A DNA stretch of 64,000 nucleotides, from the NCBI RefSeq assembly GCF_001577835.2, contig NC_029529.1, positions 11,977,380 to 12,041,379 of the forward strand. Direction: 5' to 3'. The translations under genes and the position numbers were made by a program. The stretch comes from Coturnix japonica. Lineage: Eukaryota > Chordata > Aves > Galliformes > Phasianidae. Under the pieces are notes generated by a model, which saw only the letters and a program-made list of their open reading frames with translations, ran no database searches and was not told where the DNA came from. Below, in pieces: positions 58,901 to 64,000 of the stretch. The number at the start of each line of letters is the position of its first letter. The stretch's first letter is position 1.

Positions 58901-60890
58901 AAGAAAATGATGACTGCTGGTCTTTCCTGTGTTTTCCCAGCACCAGCGGGAACTACCTTGTGCAAAGCTACAGGAGCCCTTCCACCAACCTGCTGTTTGC
59001 AGGCAGGGTGACAGATTCACAGCACCAAGTGAGGCCAGGAAAGTGGTGACTAGAGGAAATCCCACCCAGCCCAACCACAGAGACACCATTAAAGATATCA
59101 CAGCCCTGAGCCATGCTGCATGTGACACAGACAGACTGAGCTGCCTCCCCAGCCCTTACCGAGTGAGACACAGATGCCTCGCTTGGTGAGTTCCCGGATC
59201 ACCTCACTGCTCCTCTTGATCTCTGGGGCCAGGGTGACAATCCGGACACAGTCCAGGGACCCATAGGTGGCAACCAAATCCTGGAAGGCATTTTCCTCGA
59301 AGGTGCGGATGCAGTGCTCCGGGTGTGCCCCCTTTTTCTCCTTGCTGATGAATGGCCCTTCCAGGTGAGCCCCTGCTCAAAGGGGAACAGAGTCATCTTT
59401 CTTCCTCTCCCAACCAAGGAACAAGAAACCCGCCATGTCCATCCTGCTCCAGCTACACTCTTGCCATTCTCCCACAGCAAAGAAGAGTTCAGGTAACTCA
59501 GAGCTCAGTACAGCAGCACCGGCCAGCCCCACAGCCATCATTCCTTCAAGCCCCATAGGGCTGATGGTAGAGCGCACAGCAAAAGCTGTGGGCAGGTTCA
59601 GGGAGACAGCAGGTCTGTGCCCACCAATGTATCCCTGCCACCACGAGAGCTTCAGCTCCCAACCATGCTGCTCCTAAAACAGCTTCTTTTCCTTAAGAAG
59701 GAGAAGGATGATCAGGCACCACGCAGAACGGTGGCAAAATCACTTACCCAGGACACCAGCTCCGTGAGCTCCACCATTTCTTACATCGATCTGGGGAAGA
59801 ATCTATAGAAAGAGGTTTGTCAGACACCTCACATACACAGCACTGCCAAAGCAACTCAAACCTTGGGCTCACACAGAGCTGCTGCACCACCAGGACAACA
59901 AGCCAAGCAGCTCACAAAGGAAAAGCAAACTGCAACCCCACTGTGCAAGGCAGCTACCTGCTGGCCTGGGAAACACTGCTGCCTCAGTGCTCTAAAGCTT
60001 AAGGGCAAGAAACATGGGGCTGTTCAGCTCCTTTTGTCCACAACTCATCCGCTATGGGAGATGTCTCATTGTCTGAAGATGAGGCTGCAGAACCAGCCTT
60101 GGCCTCTTGTACCAGCATCAGCCTTCAGCTCTTTATCACCCTAAGGATAAGGGGCAGAGAGTCGCTCACCTGGTGGTACACGGATGGAGGGGACGTCACC
60201 AGGGTGGGACAGAAGGAGGTCACTCCATGGGAGAGGATCTTCTGACTGACCAGGTCGATCCCTGATCTGAAATCATCTGTAGCCAGGGAGAAATCCACCC
60301 CAAAGCCTCCTGTGCCACGGACAAAGCAAAGGTGAAGCTGCAGACTGTGAAACAGCCCCATGTCCAGCCAGGGCTGCACCTGATGATTCCCAACCCCAAA
60401 ACACTGCACAAGCACTTGGGGTGAGCAGAGCAATCCAACATGGCACAACCTGGAAGCACAAAGGCTCCAGCAGCACCTCCAGCCCGTATCCCCGACGTTC
60501 TGTGATTGCAAACCCAACCGACACCATCCATCCCCCCGGCACAGGGGAAGGGGCCGCGGTTTGCAGCTCACTGACCGTTGATCTGCACGTCGATGAATCC
60601 CGGGGCGATGATGCAGCCGTGACAGTCCAGCCGCTCGTCGGCGGAGCCCTTCTCGTCGAAGAAGAGTTTCTCGGGGTTGAGGATCGTCCCGTCCCGCACC
60701 CACAGATCGTCCCTGCGGGGATCCCACGCTCACACCCCGCCCCCCGGCCCCACTCGGTCCCATTGGGCCGCACTCGGTCCCTCTCGGTCCCACTCGGTCC
60801 CACTCACCGCTGCAGGCGGCGGCCCCGCAGGATGCGGCAGTTGGTGAATTGTACGATGGGAGAATCCGACACCGATTTGTTGGACGGCAT
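55915..60890 (-). CDS. AMDHD2: AMDHD2, N-acetylglucosamine-6-phosphate deacetylase
   Basis: AMDHD2 removes the acetyl group from GlcNAc-6-phosphate, yielding glucosamine-6-phosphate and acetate. It recycles amino sugars and opposes flux through the hexosamine pathway in the cytosol. Exons: 60890-60808, 60712-60576, 60309-60170, 59802-59748, 59372-59160, 58315-58227, 57880-57736, 57498-57391, 57127-57059, 56495-56394 and 56003-55915 (stop TGA). They total 1230 nt or 409 aa, exactly the human length. Landmarks: [66 protein letters not shown]. Glu143 (in LEGP), His211 (GHS) and His232 (THLFNAM) fit the metal ligands, and Asp294 (VTDA) the catalytic base, at the numbers I recall for the human enzyme. 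It is a metal-dependent amidohydrolase TIM barrel. The start MPSNKSV differs from the human N-terminus. All phases agree and no break was seen. Confidence 0.97.
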
Positions 60891-61230
60891 CGCCGGGCCC
60901 GGGGAGCGGAACTGCAGCGGGGCGGACACGGCACGGCACAGCACGGCACGGCACAGAACAGCACAGCACGGCACGGCACAGAACGGCACGGCACAGAACA
61001 GCACCGCGGGGTGGAGGCCGGGCCGAGCTCGGGCTCCTCCCGGCCCCGGAACCACGCGCGGACCAAAGGCCGCAGCCGGGAGCAGCGACCGGAACCGCCG
61101 GTAAAGGGCAGCGGGATGCGGAGAAACGCCGCGCCGCTCACGTGACCTCCACCTCACGTGACAGGCCCCGGGGCGCCGCCATGTTGGGGAGGTGGCGGCG
61201 CGGTGCCGCCATGTTGGGGAGGTCGCTGTT
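60891..61230 (-). promoter_or_regulatory. AMDHD2 leader and promoter: GGCAC repeat, two E-boxes, two YY1-like sites
   Basis: Upstream of the ATG come a GTGCC-type repeat (60925-61005), then two CACGTG E-boxes at 61139-61144 and 61155-61160, each within TCACGTGAC. Two copies of GCCGCCATGTTGGGGAGGT then follow at 61175-61193 and 61205-61223, with 30-bp spacing. The E-boxes fit USF/TFE3/MITF-type binding, and GCCGCCAT with TTG resembles the YY1 site. The region is CpG-dense from about 60500 to 61330. Factor binding is inferred from motifs only. Confidence 0.6.
60925..61005. repeat. GGCAC-based short tandem repeat
   Basis: An irregular array of CACGGCACGG, CACAGCACGG and CACAGAACAG units, about 80 bp, in the AMDHD2 5' leader. 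Confidence 0.85.
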
Positions 61231-61387
61231 CCGCACGCTGCAGCCCCCCGGTCCGGTACCGCCGGGTCCGTGTGTAACCACCGGCAGCACTGAGCCCACA
61301 GCGACACGGCACGGCGGTGATACACACATCGTGTTGTGTCAGAGTTCAAAGGGCTGCAGGTCGGACGGAGGGAGCAGCGGCTCCTAA
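61181..61387 (+). other. short divergent ORF ending at a poly(A) signal (uncertain)
   Basis: An ATG within the first YY1-like site opens a 68-codon frame (MLGRWRRGAAMLGRSLFRTL at its start) that ends at TAA 61385-61387. AATAAA follows at 61405-61410, and then a GT-rich stretch (ACTGTGTGTTG). This would make a complete, very short + strand transcription unit pointing away from AMDHD2. The N-terminus is arginine-rich and amphipathic, but the frame lies in CpG-island DNA and is not recognised. It could equally be a non-coding divergent promoter transcript that terminates early. Confidence 0.3.
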
Positions 61388-61445
61388 TGGCCTTTGGGTT
61401 TGTGAATAAATAACTGTGTGTTGAACGTCCTTGTGACCTGCCCGC

Positions 61446-61648
61446 AGTGCTGCAGCCATTGCAGTGCAGTGCAGTGCTGCACCCATCGCAGTGCAGTGCA
61501 GTGCTGCAGCCATTGCCCTGCAGTGCAGTGCTGCAGCCATTGCAGTGCAGTGCAGTGCTGCAGCCATTGCAGTGCAGTGCAGTGCTGCAGCCATTGCAGC
61601 CATTGCTAGTGCAGTGCAGTGCAGTGCTGCAGCCGTTGCCCTGCAGCC
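61446..61648. repeat. 27-bp minisatellite, about 6-7 units
   Basis: Units of the type CATTGCAGTGCAGTGCAGTG plus CTGCAGC repeat head to tail, with a partly duplicated unit near 61590-61620 and small variants (CCC for AGT, CACC for CAGC). Because 27 is divisible by 3, all frames without a stop stay open on both strands. This explains the repetitive open frames seen here. Confidence 0.9.
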
Positions 61649-64000
61649 ATCGGGCAGCTCTGCAGCAGCACAGAACACAAAGCGCATCGTGTGCTGTAAC
61701 TGCAGCCCTGGGCTGTGCTCACCAACCACCTTCTATGTGTGCATCACTGCGGGCAGATCTGCCCACCATCATGTTAAAGTGCTTGGTTCTAATCACAGCA
61801 GCATCCCCACCAAACCCTGTGTTCACTCCTCCATGTCTGCTTTGCTCCGTGTTGCTGCAGCAGTGTCTGACCAACACTCTTGTGTCTATGCAGTTCATTA
61901 CCTCCCAAGGACCCTGTGTGAGCAGGCTGCTGATGGGAGCTGCTCTGATGAATCACGCTGAGAAAAGAAAAATGCAGTGAGATGCAATGGTCTGTGAATG
62001 GAACATCCCCTTCTGGCCAGGAAGTTAATGTAGAGATCAGCATTTAATACTGTACTTATTCCATATGTCAGTGCTTGTCTGTGCAACAAAGCTGCCTTTT
62101 AGTGCCAGCAGGATTCCAGTGGATTCCAATGGAGGATGATGTTGGTTTATCCCGAGATAAACACACAGCCTGGTTTGGGAACGTGAGGTTAGGAATGGCT
62201 CCAGGTGGGTTTTAGGCAGGTAGTTGAGTTATCCACCCTCAGGGCACCCAGCAGCACGGCAGTGAGAATGGATTGTGGCTTTAATATGGCTGAAGAGACC
62301 CCAAAACCAGAAGATTAGAAAGTGAATCTTAAAAATGTATCTCAGGCCTGTTTATTCAGGCCAATTACTTTCTAAGGGGAGAAGCGCCCTTCCAAGCAGC
62401 TGAATTCAGATGTCAAAAGGCACAGAGAGCACCCAAATGGCCACAGCCAAACAGGGCATTTCCACATGCACGTACATGCTGACAGGCCTGTGATGGCACT
62501 TTTCCTTGGCAGTGGAAGAATCATCCAGGTATTTATATGTGGTAATGTCCACTGTAAAGGATCTTGCCATGGGGTCCGCCCTGCCTACAGCTTCACCAAC
62601 CCTCTGGCTACAAAGGGATGCAAAACACCTACGATGAGAGCCAGAAGTGAAACACTGAATGCTAACACTGGAAGCTGGCCCTGACCTCCCCCCGTACTGC
62701 GGGATGAACAGACAGAACAGCCTGTTCTGAGACATCAGGTGTGGGAATCTGCCTCATCAGTGCTGCGGGTGCGTCACCCAGCCCAACTTCATGTGACCCA
62801 TCTGCCCCACTTAAGGATTATCCCTTTGGATGCTTTATTTCACAGAATTAAACCAACCCCGCCTTGTCACACCAAGAATCTCACTCTCCTATAATAGCTG
62901 CATGCTCTTTCTCCCCACTGCCCCAGTAACAGGCTGAGGGAAACACAAGCTGTAGCTTCACTCGCTTTTCCCTTAGCAAATCATTTCTTTTTCAGGTCAA
63001 GTTATTTTTAACCTGGCTCAATTCCCAAATCAGATTCACTGCCTCGCTGTAGGAAGGGCTGTAGCAGCACGTTTGGAGCAGTGGGGGAGCACTCACCATG
63101 GAGGTGAATGGAGGTACAGGTACCAGAGCAAGGAGGGCTCGGGCCAGCTCTGCTGCCAAAAGAAATGCTTCTGGAGATGCAGATTTGGTTTCTCATTTTT
63201 CTATTCCCAAAGAGGCCCCAAAATTGTTCTGATGAACAGGGACCAGAGATGCTGCTCATACCTGTGGGCTGGAATCTGGGCTGACCCTGGGTACTCGGGA
63301 TTTTCTGCTTAGTCCTCAGCCCCAGAGAGACAAAACCATCGGACCAAGGCGGTCATCACCCTCTGCTGCCATCCTGTCACCCCGTCCTCTCAGAATGAAG
63401 CTGGACACTGCACAAACAGCTCAATCCACATCACCGACATAAAGTGCCGCCTCCATTTCACTACAAAACTGCAGCAGAGACTGTGCAGCATCACATCCAA
63501 ACTGGAGGAAAGCTGGAAATGGGATCCAGATGTTCAAGGGCATATCCAGCTTTTCCTTATGTACACACCTTTCTGCAGCTCTTACTGCTTGGTTTGGCTC
63601 ATGCTATTCTGCTTGGTGTTGCTCAATCCCAATCAACCAGGTACCCAGGGGAGAGGAGCAGGAGCTTCATTGGAACATGTTGCCCAAGGAGGCTGTGGAT
63701 GCCCCATCCCTGCAGGCATTCAAGGCCAGGCTGGATGTGGCTCTGGGCAGCCTGGGCTGCTGGTTGGTGACCCTGCACACAGCAGGGGGTTGGAGCTGGA
63801 TGAGCATTGGGGTCCTTTTCAACCCAGGCCATTCTGTGATTCTACGATTCTCCAAACAGGAGTTGCTTTATTGAAATTAATTTTCAGATGCATTTGGATT
63901 TACTAAAGCAGCCCTACAAAGCAGCCTCTGACCAACCTGGGTGGGTTCTGCTTCTACAACAGAGCATTAGATAATTTTAAAAAGCACAGCAATCGGTGAG
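61649..64000. other. intergenic stretch right of the minisatellite
   Basis: Nothing coding could be supported. It contains the CR1 fragment at 63673-63851 and an imperfect inverted repeat at 62315-62375. That repeat has 9-bp outer arms (TTAGAAAGT and ACTTTCTAA) and inner arms (GGCCTG and CAGGCC). Confidence 0.55.
63673..63851 (+). mobile_element. CR1 LINE 3' fragment
   Basis: A 5'-truncated CR1 copy nearly identical to the one at 6584. It starts near TTGCCCAAGGAGGCTGTGGA and runs to the tail CATTCTGTGATTCTACGATTC. It lies in intergenic DNA right of AMDHD2. Confidence 0.95.

Noticed and set aside
60421-61104. 227-codon open frame on the + strand
   Set aside because: It is antisense to AMDHD2 exons and the GGCAC repeat. 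Its CpG-rich composition leaves frames open by chance.
60125-61141. 338-codon open frame on the - strand
   Set aside because: It reads through AMDHD2 exons 1-3, their introns and the leader, in frame only in parts. The spliced model with conserved residues explains the region better.
61447-61980. 177-codon repetitive open frame on the + strand (and others on both strands)
   Set aside because: It is produced by the 27-bp minisatellite, whose period is divisible by three.

Overview
The window is vertebrate nuclear DNA, most likely from a galliform bird such as chicken. The reasons are spliced genes with GT-AG introns, CpG-rich promoters and several 3' fragments of CR1 LINEs, the typical avian retroposon. 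The genes correspond mostly to human 16p13.3. I built gene models by hand, by joining exons at splice sites whose reading phases agree and comparing them with remembered human proteins. No database search was run. I saw no prokaryotic features, CRISPR arrays, tRNAs, rRNAs or endogenous retroviruses.

Layout, left to right. At 1-15.4 kb lies the 3' half of IFT140 on the + strand: 12 exons, about 662 C-terminal residues. The first exon of TMEM204 (- strand) is nested in the large upstream IFT140 intron. At 15.5-28.5 kb is TELO2 (- strand, 20 coding exons, 808 aa), tail-to-tail with IFT140. At 28.6-35.5 kb is RNPS1 (- strand, 7 coding exons plus a 5' leader exon, 304 aa). Its distal poly(A) signal lies only about 120 bp from the TELO2 start codon. 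At 37.8-49.6 kb is a gene I could not name (- strand, 4 coding exons, 182 aa, one N-terminal membrane segment), inside otherwise gene-poor DNA. At 52.6-54.4 kb is a UPF0488/C8orf33-family gene (- strand, 4 exons, 246 aa). At 54.8-60.9 kb is AMDHD2 (- strand, 11 exons, 409 aa) with its metal and catalytic residues intact. From 61.0 kb rightward there are the AMDHD2 promoter, a short divergent ORF ending in a poly(A) signal, a 27-bp minisatellite and intergenic DNA with a CR1 fragment.

The genes do not form one pathway. IFT140 is ciliary transport, TELO2 is PIKK chaperoning, RNPS1 is splicing and exon-junction function, and AMDHD2 is amino-sugar catabolism. The five genes from AMDHD2 to TELO2 are all on the - strand, in tandem. 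The two items most worth following are the unnamed 182-aa membrane-protein gene and the compact RNPS1/TELO2 junction.
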